NCBI RefSeq assembly: GCF_026745355.1
Contig: NC_079209.1
Span: 38,755,505 to 38,819,504, forward strand
Direction: 5' to 3'
From: Beta vulgaris subsp. vulgaris
Lineage: Eukaryota > Streptophyta > Magnoliopsida > Caryophyllales > Amaranthaceae
DNA length: 64,000 bases
This document shows, one piece after another, positions 32,914 through 64,000 of the stretch; position 1 is the first letter of the stretch; the number at the start of each line of letters is the position of its first letter. The position numbers were made by a program, and so were the translations under genes. The notes below the pieces were generated by a model, which searched no databases, was not told the DNA's origin, and saw only the letters and a program-made list of their open reading frames with translations.

Positions 32914-33667
32914 TAAATGACATGAGTTGAACCTTAATCATTCCGTCTCGATTCGAAGGAGTTTCTCACAAACCGTATTTTTTTGAATTTCAAGTACTAT
33001 CCAATGGAAATTTTTACGCCACATCAATACCATTCTTTTGGAATGTTAGCTCATATTCATCCACGAAGATAAAATCAATGGCATTACAAGTGTAGATATA
33101 GACGGAACTCTAGGCGACTAAATATCCATTATTGAAATATATTGTTATTACAAATCAAGATTACATGGGAAAACAAGATTAACTAAAATTGTTAATACAA
33201 AACTAAGGGAATGCCTAAAGATTTGGCATGAACAATGAATATTATTTGCATTTCATTTGATGATGTACACCTTGCAATACTACTGTATATACAAATCATT
33301 CGTCAATGAAAAGAACTCTATATTTACCCCACTAAACAATTGGAGGAAGATCTTCGCTACTTCTCTCACCATGTAACATCAAACATAAGCTTCCTTCATC
33401 ACTATCCTATTAAAGAATGAAAAAATCGAACAATTTGGGGGAAGAAAAGTACAAATTAAATCATCCATATGAGCACCCAGGATTGAGAAAAAGCCTAATC
33501 TATTTATCTAATTCGAAATTTGAAAGAATCATAATTTACATTTGGGGCAATAAATGTTGTTCTAAATGAAGACAGAATGGGACAAGAGATAGAAAACCTT
33601 TTCACATGAATGATGAATATACATTGTGGGTTAGTTTGAGCTCAACAGCATATAGATCCATGTCATC
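32914..33667 (-). other. Downstream flank and presumed 3' UTR of the myosin gene
   Basis: No further coding follows the myosin stop codon at 33668-33670. The 3' UTR should lie in the upper part of this stretch, but I see no unambiguous polyadenylation signal. Confidence 0.5.
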
Positions 33668-63961
<30,294 letters not shown>

Positions 63962-64000
63962 TTCGCCTCAATTTGGTATAAACAATACAAAAAACATAAT

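Overview
This window is nuclear DNA of a flowering plant, most likely a eudicot. The evidence is intron-rich gene structure with plant splice sites, a class XI myosin, Tekay/Del-type and Tat/Athila-type LTR retrotransposons, and Stowaway and Tourist MITEs. I cannot name the species from the sequence.

The right half (33668-63961, minus strand) is one complete gene. It is a class XI (plant myosin V-like) heavy chain that I assembled by hand into 42 exons, 4749 nt, 1582 codons. Every exon junction keeps the reading frame. It has a motor head (P-loop, switch I, switch II), six IQ motifs, a coiled coil and a dilute/globular tail. The coiled coil holds two extra tandemly duplicated exons (exons 25 and 26, 44 + 40 codons = exactly 12 heptads). 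One intron (29) appears to use a GC donor. The introns hold four Stowaway-like MITEs, two Tourist-like MITEs, another TIR element, a LINE remnant on the opposite strand, a Helitron-like 3' end, a plastid rpoB fragment and a possible mitochondrial fragment.

The left half (1-33 kb) is mostly transposon sequence around scattered plus-strand exon-like pieces of host gene(s) I do not recognise (265-342, 1419-1494, 2052-2192, about 22838-23016, 28254-28489). In order it holds: a Tourist MITE (2963-3760); the 3' half of a dead Ty3/gypsy chromovirus with its 3' LTR (4693-9752); retrotransposon-like sequence with a hairpin-repeat array (about 10.2-13.8 kb); and an 880-bp tandem duplication whose second copy is split by a minus-strand non-autonomous LTR retrotransposon (15006-21923, TSD CACCA). 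That element has a tRNA-Asp-type primer site and a 289-codon ORF. It is followed by a large minus-strand LTR-like block (23335 to about 28092) carrying nested hAT-like and Stowaway elements, tandem remnants of LTRs related to the chromovirus (28556-30948, with a Tourist MITE inside), a palindromic minisatellite (31330-31514), and a Mutator-like element with 9-bp TSDs (31922-32904).

Apart from the myosin there is no gene cluster or pathway. The main points of interest are the enlarged myosin coiled coil, the organellar insertions in its introns, and the transposons whose insertion order can be read from nesting and target-site duplications.
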